Assembly: GCA_003116875.1 (NCBI GenBank)
Contig: BCKT01000002.1
Span: forward strand, 1,426,001 to 1,490,000
Direction: 5' to 3'
Source: Takashimella koratensis
Taxonomy: Eukaryota > Basidiomycota > Tremellomycetes > Trichosporonales > Tetragoniomycetaceae
DNA: 64,000 nt
Shown: positions 48,149 through 58,181 of the stretch, piece by piece
Layout: each line of letters opens with the position of its first letter
How positions within the stretch are numbered: the stretch's first letter is position 1
Position numbers and translations under genes: made by a program
Notes under the pieces: model-generated
What the model saw: only the letters and a program-made list of their open reading frames with translations
Databases searched by the model: none
Told to the model about the DNA's origin: nothing

Positions 48149-49650
48149 TTGCCTTCGACCGCGCGCGACTGGGTTCCACTGCCTTGATATCGGATCCACC
48201 CGACTACCCTCATATGCTTGGCTATCTTCCTCTACCGACCCCAGCCTGCCCTCACCGCTTCTCCCTTCTCTCCTTCCCTACCCTCCCACCTTTACCTACA
48301 CCCCTCCCCACCCAACCGCTCAATCCTGCCTGCGTTTCTTGAATCTGTTTGTTTTTGGCCGTGTCAGCTGGGCCAGTCTTGTTGTGTCTGTACGAACGCG
48401 GAGGTGTGGTCCGAGAGGCAGCAGTAAAGGAAGAGAAGAAGAGATACAGAAGGAAGACTGGCAGAGTCGGGTAGGAAAGAGGGATTGAGAGAGGAGAGAG
48501 GAGAGGCGATGTTGGTGTTTGGTCGTTTTTCTTGGTCGTATATCATAAAGACTGTTGCTGTGCTAGGCTAGGCTATTCCCAAATTTTATCAACTCGCACC
48601 CAAACCAAACCACTACTCTACCTCCTCCTCCCCCCATCCAACTTTATCCTCTTATACCTTGTACAACAATTGTTAGACGAGCTGAGCGAAGGGACAGAAG
48701 GGGGAGAGGAGAGGTAGATCAGACAAGTAGTTCTTAACGTGTAGGTGTAGGTGTAGCAGTGGGATTGGGGTAGGGTTTGCATAGGTGTTTCATGTCACTG
48801 TGTCCTATTTGCGAAACTGAGCTTGGCATTGGGTAGCAACTTATGGGTCGGATCAGGACCAGCAAGTACAGTACCTAGGAAGAGAGGTACCGAATGAGGA
48901 TGAGTTTAAGCATGCAGTCATGGAAATAGGGATATAGCCCGCCCCCGTGGAGTTACGGATAGAGCGGTAGCCAAGGATTGATTGAATAGGCTGAATAGCA
49001 GACAGGAGCCTCGGCGATGCCCGAGGGCCAGGCAGAGGGTTACCCACCCTGGGTACCAAACCGGGCGTCATCAGAGAGGCACGTAGGCGCCTGAACCACG
49101 CTGCGACGCTGCGACCGAGTACTCACAGAATATGGCCGATGCTGACAGATGCAACAACCAAGCCAGGCGGGCGCTGCCATCATCGTCCACCATCCCCATC
49201 GACCGTGACACCATCGAGCCCCATCGCATCCGTGTCGTCCAGAACCCCATCACTGGACTATCCCTACACGGACACGCACATTGTTAGACACCCCAGACAC
49301 AGACTGTTTTACGCACTCGGGTGTGTCATCGGTTGATAATATTGCACCATTGCGACGCTGTGACGCTGAGACGCTGCGATCGCGCCCTCCTTACGCCCTC
49401 TCGCCCTCGCCTCGCCCGATCCGACGGACATCATACTCGCCATCGGGGCATCCTTTAGGTCCTTTGAGTCCTTTGAGTCCTGTGTATTCTTTGGCTCATT
49501 GCGTCCTTTCGGCTCGATACTGGTCCGTCCCCCACGACACTGCTTGATAAACACCACGCACCACTCTGCCGATCCCTCGCTCCACCGCCAGACTCCCAAC
49601 CCCCAACTCCTCTCTAACCATTCAATAACTCATACCTGCCCTACTGCCTC
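48149..49650. other. Spacer between CCR4 and the MFS transporter
   Basis: About 1.5 kb. The first half is 3' flank of CCR4. The 48840-49260 stretch has moderate complexity but no frame with recognisable content. C/T-rich leader precedes the transporter ATG, with a short TCCTTTGAG repeat near 49458-49480. Confidence 0.4.
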
Positions 49651-52600
49651 ATGTCGCGCCCGCCGCACCTCCGGCCTCCCGTGGCCTCGCGCGCCAACTC
49701 GGCGCAGTCACTCGCGTCTGCGCGTTCCGGCTCCTCACGCAACTCTCACCGCCCGCACCCGCAGCACCGTGAATACGTTCCCTCCGGAATGTCTGCGTCC
49801 GTCATTGGCGGGACTGTCGCGGACGACGGTGTGACCGAGCGTTGGATGCTTGACGAAGCCGAGGCCGCGAGGTCAGATACCTCTTCCATCCTCGATCCGG
49901 ACGACGTCCATGTCCACCAAGACCACGAGGCGGGTGAAGCCGACGAAGAGCAGGGTATTGTCCATGCTCGAGGAAAAAACAGCCACCATGCGTCGTTCAA
50001 CCCCGACGTCGATTCCCGGAGCGCCGAGTATGACCCCCGTGAAGATGGGGAAGAAGGCGAAGAACAACCTAATTGGGACTGGGACAACCTTCGTGATGGC
50101 TCAATCTCACGTCGACCCCCCTGGAGACGCCCGACACCGAAATGGATCCTCCCGTTTATCCTCGGCGCAACTATCAGTCTAGGCATGACGATGGCCCCGA
50201 AAGCAGAGCTCTTGATTGATCTCGCGTGTCTCGCGCACCCGCCGCAGCAGTCGTCGTCACTCACTGCCCCGCACAACGAATGGGCCGAGGTCGACCAGCC
50301 CTGGAAGGGTCAAAGACAAGGCCAGGGCGTCTTGGCTTTCAGTGACAGCAATACCAACTCGTCCATCTCGATCCCGAAAGAAGGACTGGAAGGACCCCAA
50401 TCTGGGAAGGGAAAGACAGACGACGGACTCTCCCCGGCAGACAAGTGGTTCTTACGACTCCAACACCAGATCTACGAATACAAAGTCCACCACCACTTGA
50501 TCAACGTTACCACCCCTTCTGAAGGTGGCAATTCTGACGGATCGACGCAAGTTCCCATGGATCCATCAACCCCTTCGCCGTCGAGTCCTGTGGAGACGGC
50601 CACCCCCGCCAACCCCACGGCAGCACCGACGACTACACTCGTCCCTGCGCCGTCGGGGACACCGGGTAGCCCGGCCCCAAGTAGCCCAGGACGCGCGAAA
50701 GGACCGTACGATGAGATCGACCCGAGGTTGTGTAAGAAAGACCCCAAGGTCCAAGCCGCTGCCGCCAAGATCACCATGAGTGAGTTTGCGCCCTCAGGTA
50801 GCAGCGATGACAACGGACGCGAGACCTCATGCTGACCCCACCGCCTCATAGTCATGATCTCGACCATGGGCATCTTATCAGCCATATCGACCGGGTTCTG
50901 GGGCCAGACCTCGGACCGAGTCGGACGTCGTCGAATCCTCGCGACCGTCGAGTGCGGCCTCCTCCTTGCGTACGTCAAGTGACCCTCACCTCTCCTCACC
51001 CTTCACCTAACTCCACTTTCAAGCCCTTGCTATCTCCTTTCCCGTCGTTGCTTTCATCTCTATTCTTCCCATCATCATCTGACCTCTCACAGCGACACTT
51101 TCTTCCTCCTCGTCGCGAGCTTCCCCTACCTCGCTCCAGGCGGATACTACTCCCTGCTCATTGGTCCCTTCTTCGAGGGTCTCCTTGGTGGTATCTCGAC
51201 CATCACCGCCACCGCCCACGCGTACGTCTCTGACGTGACGCCTGACGGATCCAGAGCGACCGCGTTCGCCAGGTTGAGTGGAGCTCTCATGATTGGTTTC
51301 GCCATGGGACCGGTCCTAGGTAGTTCGCTCATCCAGGCTACCAACAACATGTACGTCAGGCAAGGACAAGGTGTCAAATCTTATCGCTGACGTCTGTTGC
51401 TTGTGCCAAACTGATCTTATCTGATTTCACCTCCACAGCATGACTCCATTCTACGTGTCCATCTGTATTCATGCGATCTGGATCCCACTCATCCTCTTCC
51501 TCCTCCCCGAATCCCTCTCCTCCGAGGCGCGTACGATCCTCACCAAGAACGCCGAGATTGCTCGCGCCGCCGCCAAGCGCCGTGACGAGCGGGAGCGCGA
51601 GTGGGAGAACACGCACTACTCCCTACTCCAAACCCCTGCCCAACCTACCACCGACGATGAGGACGACGAAGGGACTGCGCCAGATGCCGGAGGTTCGAGC
51701 TGGTCTCGCCTCTCCGTGGGCGTGGGGCGGTCACGAACCACCAAGCGGGCGGCAGGGCGTGTAAGGAGGCTATTCCGAAGAGTCTTTGCGTTCTTACACC
51801 CGCTCACGGTCTTCTGGCCCCACGAGAAGGAAGACGGGACAAGGGAGTGGAACCTCACTCGCATGGGTGGGGTCATGGTTGCCATGTCCATGATGTACGG
51901 AATCATGAGTACCAAAACCCAGTATGCGTTCTACGCGTTCGGCTGGACATCGGCAGAGGTAGGACCGTACATGTCGTACATGTCCGTCTGCAGAGGCACC
52001 GTCCTCCTCGTCATCATGCCTAGTGAGTGGTCGTCAACGGCATATGACTCGCTCCATCTCCTTTTTGTTCCTCGCTGACATCACTCAGTCGTGATGTACT
52101 TTGTCAAGCCATACTTTACCGAACCGACAATCGTGGAGACCACAACCCCTACGACCGCTTCCACCTCGGCCGACCCTGCGGCTCCCGACGCCGACACTAA
52201 ACCCGCCAAGCCCAAACGCTCTGCGGCTCTCGACCTCGTCGTCTTGCGTACCTGCATGTTTATCGAATTCACATTTTACGGCATCATCGCACTCTCTACA
52301 AAACCCAGCTCGTTCGTCATTCTCTCTGGGATCCTCACCCTCGGTTCTCCCGGTTCACCCGCTGCCAACTCCCTCGCACTCAGTTTCCTGCCTTCGTCTC
52401 GAGAGGCCGGCAGGCTCTTCGGTGGACTCGCGGTTATCCATGCGATCGGAGCGACTCTCCTCTCACCTATTCTCTTTGGAACGCTCTTCGCGTATACAGT
52501 AGGGTGGTATGCGGCCGCAGTGTTTGCGCTGGCGAGTGCCACGGTGGGCATTGGGTTCCTCGTGGCGTTGACGGTCAGAGTGCCCAAGGCGGAAGATGCG

Positions 52601-52672
52601 GTAAAGGAGGCAGAGAGAGGGAGGGGAAGGGCAGTGAAACAGGTCAGGAGTAGCTCCAGGATCAGGTCATGA
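49651..52672 (+). CDS. Major facilitator superfamily transporter with a large TM1-TM2 loop
   Basis: Five exons starting at ATG 49651, with in-frame joins KITM-IMIS, LLLA-DTFF, TNNI-MTPF and VIMP-IVMY, ending TGA 52670-52672; about 870 residues. A 165-residue acidic, disordered cytosolic N-terminus precedes the first span (WILPFILGATISLGMTM). The first long loop then spans nearly 180 residues of Ser/Pro/Thr-rich sequence with an NVT glycosylation site. TM2 is followed by the MFS motif A, GFWGQTSDRVGRRR. Further spans include FFLLVASFPYLA, YYSLLIGPFFEGLLGGI, ALMIGFAMGPVLGSSLI and FYVSICIHAIWIPLILFLLPES, typical of TetA/ZIFL-like carriers. A central cytosolic loop (about 110 residues with RTTKRAAGRVRRLFRRVF) leads to the C-terminal six spans. 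Substrate unknown; drug or metal export is possible only by family analogy. Confidence 0.88.
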
Positions 52673-53404
52673 GGCTGGAACTCGGAGGGAGAAGATCTGA
52701 AGAGAATTAAAAAATGTCTGTAATACACGAAGTTTGACCTAATGTTGATCAATCATTACGAAGTGCAACAAAGATGAGAAGAAGGTGATGGGTAGTTGGT
52801 AAAGACGATCCGCGAGTAATCTTTCGACGTTTTCTAGTTTGTTTATACATAATATCACGATGAGAGCTACCATCCCTCTGACAACTGCTTCTCGTCAGTA
52901 CCTTAGTTCAAACCAGACAAGCCATGGTGGCTGTACATGACACATCAAACCGCAACCTCCGAAGATGAAAGATATCCACATGAAGTTTGGCCCACGCGTA
53001 CGTTTCGAACTCAGCTGGGACCATCCTTTGTACTTTGCGCATTGGAAATATCAGGAATCGGCAAGACTGGTTAGATTCGTGCTCTGCGATTGCAACGCAT
53101 TGGTCATTATGAGCTTCAAGGGCTCATTGTGACAAAATCCAGAGGTTCAAATGGTGTCAACGTGTCTCGAGGTGGTTTTGAGTATACAGTACGCCAATGT
53201 GGAAGGGAAAAGGATCAACTGGCACCTTGGCACCAAACCAGCTGTAGCTTGGTTCTCCACAAGGTCACTATTCGCTGCTTCGAGCCCGTTGTAAGCTGAC
53301 ATCTCACATTAAACTTGCATGATCGTGTTTTTACAATGCTATCAAGGCACAAGTGGTAATAACATATTCCCAATCCTCAAGTATGGGCTCAAACAATTCC
53401 TCCG
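52673..53404. other. Convergent spacer; no gene seen
   Basis: About 730 bp between the transporter 3' end and the small gene block on the minus strand. Somewhat more A/T-rich than the preceding coding DNA. No frame or RNA gene recognised. Confidence 0.4.
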
Positions 53405-53947
53405 TCAAGGCGTGTTGGTGTTGGCGTCAGAAGACGGTGTAAAGGGTGATATACCCTCTGTCTCCCCGGTGAGCAGCTGACGTACACCTGTCAGCCACTC
53501 CCTTACCTCCCCCGTCATTGACGGGTCCATCTCAAGCGCCGCCAATGCGTCGTTCATCCTTGTGTCCGAGTTCCCTAGAAGTTGATCCCATAACTGAACG
53601 ACGTATCCACCGGCTCCCGTATTGTTAAAGCTAGTCGCGATAGTCGACTGTACCTGTGCGGTCTTGATGGCCGGCCACAGACTCTTTATAGTGGCTCCTA
53701 CGCATCTGAGGTCAAGGGAGGCCGTTGCGTCCGTCTGCAATGTATTGTTGCCTCTTCCAGTTGTCGACCAAGCAAATGCAGACGCGAAGAAACTATGCAG
53801 CGAGGAGGAAGTGAATGGCTTGGAACACTTGCAGTCGTTGACATGGTTGCTCGATAACAGCGTGTTGATATCCTCGGGCCGTATACCGAAAACCCCGCTT
53901 AAGCCAGGCTGAAAGAAGATCGACTCGACAATTGTCAACTGGGTCAT
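53405..53947 (-). CDS. Small orphan protein (about 180 residues)
   Basis: Single-exon frame ending at 53405. An in-frame ATG exists at 54058 (217 residues), but a TATATA element at 54071-54076 lies only 13 bp before it, so transcription should begin downstream. ATG 53947 gives 180 residues and a TATA distance of about 125 bp, like the neighbouring small genes. The sequence starts MTQLTIVESIFFQPGLSGVFG, contains a Cys pair (NDCKCSK), a hydrophobic stretch LHSFFASAFAWSTTG and a helical end (NDALAALEMDPSM, EVREWLTGVRQLLTG). Same strand, size and promoter style as the tandem family next door, yet no convincing shared motif, so homology is not claimed. Function unknown. Confidence 0.55.
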   Translation of the reverse strand: MTQLTIVESIFFQPGLSGVFGIRPEDINTLLSSNHVNDCKCSKPFTSSSLHSFFASAFAWSTTGRGNNTLQTDATASLDLRCVGATIKSLWPAIKTAQVQSTIATSFNNTGAGGYVVQLWDQLLGNSDTRMNDALAALEMDPSMTGEVREWLTGVRQLLTGETEGISPFTPSSDANTNTP

Positions 53948-54058
53948 TGTTTGCTGGGATTCAGAGTTCAAGTTGTTCGTGGTGTAGTCAGCAAGTCTTG
54001 CAAGTCCGTAGTTGTTGTTGTGAGGAGATAGGTGTTGGCTGGGGGAGCATACACGCAT

Positions 54059-54574
54059 GGGCTAGTAAAGTATATATGCGCTGGGGTGAAATGTGGAGGG
54101 AGGAAAGCGTGGACATTTGCCGCCAGACCTGCGCCGCTGTTTTGCCTCTCGGGGCTTTCTGTTCACCTCCAACCCCGTTGAGAAAGTAATGCCCGCCTCG
54201 GCGCTGCGATGAAAGCTGTCGCCGCTCATGGCAAAGCATAAGTGAAAGGAGCATCATGACGGAGCAAGCGGCGCATTAGGTGAGGTGTGGACCCGTGAGG
54301 ATATCGCCTTCGATGCGAGTCTTACCGGGAGAGGAAGGCTAGATCCGCCCGGTGTGCGTTGGTGCAGTACATGCAAGAAGGTCATGGGGCTTCTCTACTG
54401 TACAACAATTACAAGCAACGATACACTGCTGTTGCCGCCCACACGAGTGTTGACACTTTGTTGGATGGGGCGATGGGGCTGGAGAGATTTGTCCGAATAG
54501 GGAGATCGTAAAGAAGAAGGCGGAACGATGGCGGACGACAAGTGTACAACAGTCGTCATGGGGGTCAGGCGACG
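54059..54574. other. Spacer between small minus-strand genes
   Basis: About 515 bp carrying the TATA element of the 53947 gene (54071-54076, read on the minus strand) and the 3' flank of the 55120 gene. No further gene seen. Confidence 0.4.
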
Positions 54575-55120
54575 CTACGAGTTCGGGTCGCTCGGGAGGG
54601 TAAGATCGATAGAGTCGAGTTTGCAACTGAATTGCGAGCAAAGAAGTCGTAAGTCTGACAAAGCTACGTACAAGTTCAAGCCTGCGGTGACATACTCTGT
54701 CCCTCCCGTCCCCTCTCTGCCTTCTGTCTCTTCCTTGTCTTGCATGAAGGAGGACATCAAGGAATCCTCGTTCGCTGCCCCCACCACACCGACCCCTTCC
54801 CACCACCTCGACAAGGCCTCAACTCTCTTCCAATTCGCATCTGTACAACTGCCATCCAGCATCATCGCTTTGCATTTGGTATCCTCGGCGAAATCGCCGC
54901 ATCCTTGGATCCAATCTTCATGGAACCCCTGTTTAGTATTTGCAATCTCCTTGTAGCCGTCGTGCCAGAGAAACAAGGACTGGGCAGCATTCGACGCCCT
55001 TTGCAATCGATCAGGGGAGGTTGACGGGATGCTCATGAGGTTGGAAATTGTTCGCGCGATCGTCCACCATCGCTCAATGTCGTTAGGGACAGCCTGCCGG
55101 TACTCGATGTACGTCGTCAT
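54575..55120 (-). CDS. Tandem orphan family, copy 1 (181 residues)
   Basis: Single-exon gene, ATG 55120 to TAG 54575-54577. It shares a clear layout with the copies starting at 56849 and 58724. An N-terminal helix carries VPNDIERWWTIARTISNLM (copy 3: VPIDIERWF). A central segment has HDGYKEIANTKQ followed by DWIQGCGDF (copy 3: YKDIA, NWLTNCDQY). A variable middle follows, then a C-terminal ALSDLRLLCSQFSCKLDSI (copy 3: ALTDLKALCARFTLKLNTI). Conserved Trp and Cys positions suggest a folded, mostly helical protein. No signal peptide or membrane span is seen, so it is probably intracellular. No known family was recognised and no function can be assigned. Confidence 0.72.
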   Translation of the reverse strand: MTTYIEYRQAVPNDIERWWTIARTISNLMSIPSTSPDRLQRASNAAQSLFLWHDGYKEIANTKQGFHEDWIQGCGDFAEDTKCKAMMLDGSCTDANWKRVEALSRWWEGVGVVGAANEDSLMSSFMQDKEETEGREGTGGTEYVTAGLNLYVALSDLRLLCSQFSCKLDSIDLTLPSDPNS

Positions 55121-56325
55121 TTCACTCGGGGTCGATCGTTGACTCGAAGAGTGGTACAGGGAACAGAACGAACGATGTAAAAGTCGGCAGTCAGAAAGAG
55201 GGGTGGGAAAAGACCGTTACTGAGGGGCAACGATAGGGGAGGGCAGGAGAGGGGATGAGAGAGGCGAACGGTTGACTGGACAGTGAAGTCATTCGATCAT
55301 GTCCGGGGTCAAAACGCATTTGGACAGTGAATCTGCAGATCCTTCCATGACCCCTCCCTTCACCGCTTAAAAGCGCACGCAACCGATGGACGCCCGAGTC
55401 CATCGTCATTCTCTCCCTTCATTTCATACCAACCCTCTACAATGAGCCTTAGGCGAACGGCTGAGCCGCCCAAACGTGTCTCTGGTCCCTCTTCTAGTGA
55501 GGGTTTGCAATCGGTGCCGTCGATCAACAATGGGGATTGTAGGAATAAGCTATTGGACTCATCGTGCACATGGGACGGTGGCTTCCAACTAATGTGTTAG
55601 CAGGCCCAAGTTCCCATTCACAGCACTGAGTGAAGCTTCGACACCAATGCATGCGGCTCCCAGATCCACATGGTATTTCCAACCACACTAGCTCCACTGA
55701 TCTCGTCCGGACACTGCCCAAGATCTACCTGTGTACAATCAGAGGCTGTAGGGTTGGGCGTAATGGTGAGAGCGGACGATAATATGTTCTGACGCTGCAC
55801 AGGTGCGTCCGCTAGAGTGTTCAGTCTCTCAGGCTTTCTTTTCAATACCAGTTCAGGAGTTGCTCAAGCACGTTTCTCCCGAGAGCACGCAGAGGCAGAC
55901 CGGACGACCAATCAAGACGGAGCAAGAGAGCAAGATGAGGTGTAATGAGGCGAGAGGGTGAGATATGTGCAGTTGGTGTCCTATGTGAGTTTGTCCGGTG
56001 GTGAACGCTAGGTTCAGGCGGCTTACACTGACTGCGTAAAGTCCACGGTATCAGAAGGCGGCGGGAAGTCTTATGGGATAGTCTAGACCTCAACGCATGT
56101 AATAGTGTATCAGGGACGATGTGGACGTACAGTATATGATAAGACTGGACATGGGTTAAAATCAGGAAGGAAGGTGGATGAAAGACATGAATGCATACTT
56201 GACTTGGTTTGGAAGGCTACGAGGCCGGACAGGAGACTTAAAAAGGCAAGAGAGTGTGATAGCTATCGATGACGAGCTTGAGTGAAGCCAGGCGCAGGAT
56301 CCTGCACACTCATTGTCGATGGGAA
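55121..56325. other. Spacer with segments duplicated at 57.3-57.8 kb
   Basis: 1.2 kb upstream of copy 1. Stretches at about 55121-55175 and 55291-55530 resemble 57388-57440 and 57545-57790 (for example GTTAGGCGA-type and CAGTGAGGTTT-type blocks in the same order), so this DNA was duplicated together with the gene. A short plus-strand frame at 55442-55600 begins ATG AGC CTT AGG CGA; see the separate entry. Confidence 0.55.
55442..55600 (+). CDS. Doubtful short plus-strand frame in the duplicated spacer
   Basis: 52 codons (MSLRRTAEPPKRVSG..., ending LMC) preceded by a TTAAAAG element about 77 bp upstream. It may be the first exon of a divergent gene or chance; its duplicate at about 57690 has lost the ATG. 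No family recognised. Confidence 0.2.
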   Translation: MSLRRTAEPPKRVSGPSSSEGLQSVPSINNGDCRNKLLDSSCTWDGGFQLMC

Positions 56326-56849
56326 TCAGCTATACTCGACTGGGACGTAAGTCTGGGCGAAAGTCGGGACGTTTCGGTCAATCTTACTCGTAAATTGGAT
56401 GCAGAGAGCCTGAAGATTCATCAAGGACTCCTCGAGAGTGCTCATGGCATCTGCATCGGCTTCCCAGTCATTGGTGGTCGGCGGCTTAACTGACGCGAGA
56501 ATTGACTCGAGATTGAGACGGCTGAGAATGTAGGCCGCTTTGGCGCCCTTGATGAATTGGTTTTTGCGCCAATCTTCAATTGTGTGTCGTGGATGCGGAC
56601 CAAGCACATTATACACTATCGAGTCGCAGTCATTTATCCACCCATTGTGGTGGGCCCATTCCGTTTTGTTAGTTTGCAACCAAGAGTAGTTTGCAACCAA
56701 GAGTCTGCTGCATCGTAGACTTCGGCTCTGTCTTTTGGCCCTCCCTTGGTTTGTGTGAGTTCGGCCACCATCTGAGAAAGTGCCAGCCATCCGTCAATGA
56801 AGGGAGGCACGTTCGTCTCGTAATAATTCTCTCCGTATTGGTTCGACAT
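56326..56849 (-). pseudogene. Tandem orphan family, copy 2, frameshifted by a 17-bp duplication
   Basis: ATG 56849 opens a frame with the family start (VPPFIDGWLALSQMVAEL) that ends prematurely after GPTTMGG. The rest of the family pattern continues in another frame: TEWAHHNGWINDCDSI (compare DWIQGCGDF in copy 1) and the C-terminal SLMNLQALCIQFTSKIDRN, stopping at 56326-56328. The frames part exactly at a perfect 17-bp direct repeat (56671-56704); with one unit the two halves read as one protein of about 168 residues. A TATATATT element on the minus strand at 56992-56999, about 145 bp upstream, suggests it was recently transcribed. It is either a young pseudogene or an assembly error. Confidence 0.75.
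56671..56704 (-). repeat. Perfect 17-bp tandem duplication inside copy 2
   Basis: Units 56671-56687 and 56688-56704 are identical (AGTTTGCAACCAAGAGT on the plus strand). Because 17 is not a multiple of three, it shifts the frame of the host gene. Confidence 0.95.
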
Positions 56850-57089
56850 GGTTCGTTGTTTCAGTAATCTGCCAATGGGTATTGGTATTGTAAGTGCGAA
56901 GATGTCAAACGGTCTGGGCTTGATGAAAGATGTGGAAAGATGTGAAAAACAGTAGGGGAAAAGAGGGGGAGCGCCGAGGGGTTGAGCTGCAATATATATG
57001 TACAATCAGGGTGGTGTGGTGGGGATGGATAGAATAAAGGCGAAAGAAATACCACCGACTGCAGAGCAGAGAGCTGGGAGCACACCCAA

Positions 57090-57276
57090 CGATAGTTCGT
57101 ACTCCTTTCATACTACACCTTTGATCGGTTGTTTCACGGGAGTTGAAGTCTGCTACCGGGGTCACCGGTGAGTAGACCTTTCATCAAGGATCTCGGACCC
57201 ATCCGGCTGCCGCAACCATGTCATGCTCTGATGCTATGCACCAACGCCCACCCACCGGATCCGGCGGACGAGTTTG
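57090..57276. repeat. Dispersed direct repeat, copy A
   Basis: Closely matches 59337-59369 and 59480-59646, including GTGAGTAGACCTTTCATCAA and CTCGGACCCATCCGGCTG; the offset is 2370 bp in the best-conserved part. Some substitutions and an insertion separate the two. Not recognised as a known transposon. Probably the upstream part of the orphan-gene duplication unit. Confidence 0.8.
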
Positions 57277-57285
57277 CACCATTTG

Positions 57286-57387
57286 TAATTGAGCAGCAGA
57301 GGTTGACGGGGTGCTCAGGAGGTTGGAATTGGTTTGCGCGGTAATTCACCATCACCCAACCTTCTGGTAATCGGTGCGCTTTGTCAT
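57286..57387 (-). pseudogene. Tandem orphan family, truncated remnant
   Basis: From an ATG-like start at 57387 the minus strand reads MTKRTDYQKVG then a stop. A few bases on, in another phase, it reads TAQTNSNLLSTPSTSAAQLQ, which matches TIARTISNLMSIPSTSPDRLQ of copy 1. The DIERW motif is deleted, a TGA replaces a Trp codon, and similarity ends where direct repeat copy A begins. Upstream DNA also matches that of copy 1. A decayed fragment with no coding capacity. Confidence 0.7.
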
Positions 57388-58181
57388 CTCACTCGGTGCC
57401 GATGAGTCAGGGTGGTACAGGGGATAAAACGAGCAAGGGGAATGCTGGCGATTGGACAGAGGACCCACAGAACGCAAAGGGTGAGATCAGGAAGTGAGAA
57501 GGGAGGGAGAGGGAAGTGGGCGAGTACTGGACAGTCTTGTCTTTTGCTCTTGTCCGAGGTCAAAGCTCGTTTGAAAGGTCAATTTGAAGATTTTTTCTTA
57601 TCCGATCCCTTCCCCGATCGTGAAAGCATACAACAGTTGTACTTTACGATGTAGTTCATCGTTATTTTCTCCCTTTATTGGCAACCAAGGCTCGCCAAAC
57701 AGCGTTAGGCGAGACACTGAGCGGTGTGATATCCCTGCTTTACCTTCCAGTGAGGTTTTTATTAATCAGCGCCGACTAGCAGCGTTCCGGATGGGGCGAA
57801 CTGTCGATCAGACCAGAGGTGCATACGCGGTTGGTATTGACATGCTGTAGAGATAGCCCCGGACAGCGATATATCTTGAGTATTTCAATTGATGCGGCTC
57901 CAACGTCTATGTATGTGATTATACACAGACCTGTAACGAAGGCTACGGGAACTAAGGATAGCTGGAAGTAGCAAGAGTACCAGGGCAAACATCTCCACCT
58001 ATCGTTATGGAAGTTTGGTGAAAACCGAATTGACATTCGAGAGTACTGATAAAGGTCACGGCTGTCCATGCATTGGCTACCACTGATGTTACGGGCCTAC
58101 AGAAGGTGCGCTCAGAGACGTTGAATATAAGACCGGTTAGCCAACGTCAGCTGTCGCCAGAGCGAGGCATACTTGCTGTCA
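57388..58181. other. Spacer; first 400 bp are a degenerate copy of the copy-1 upstream region
   Basis: 57388-57790 resembles 55121-55530 in order and orientation. 57790-58181 holds the 3' flank of copy 3. No intact gene seen. Confidence 0.5.

Noticed and set aside
48853..49253. Possible two-exon minus-strand gene in the CCR4-MFS spacer
   Set aside because: Frames are short, the splice sites weak and no motif is seen.
53405..54058. Membership of the 53947 gene in the tandem orphan family
   Set aside because: Same strand and size, but the DIERW, W---C and L-DL--LC motifs are absent.
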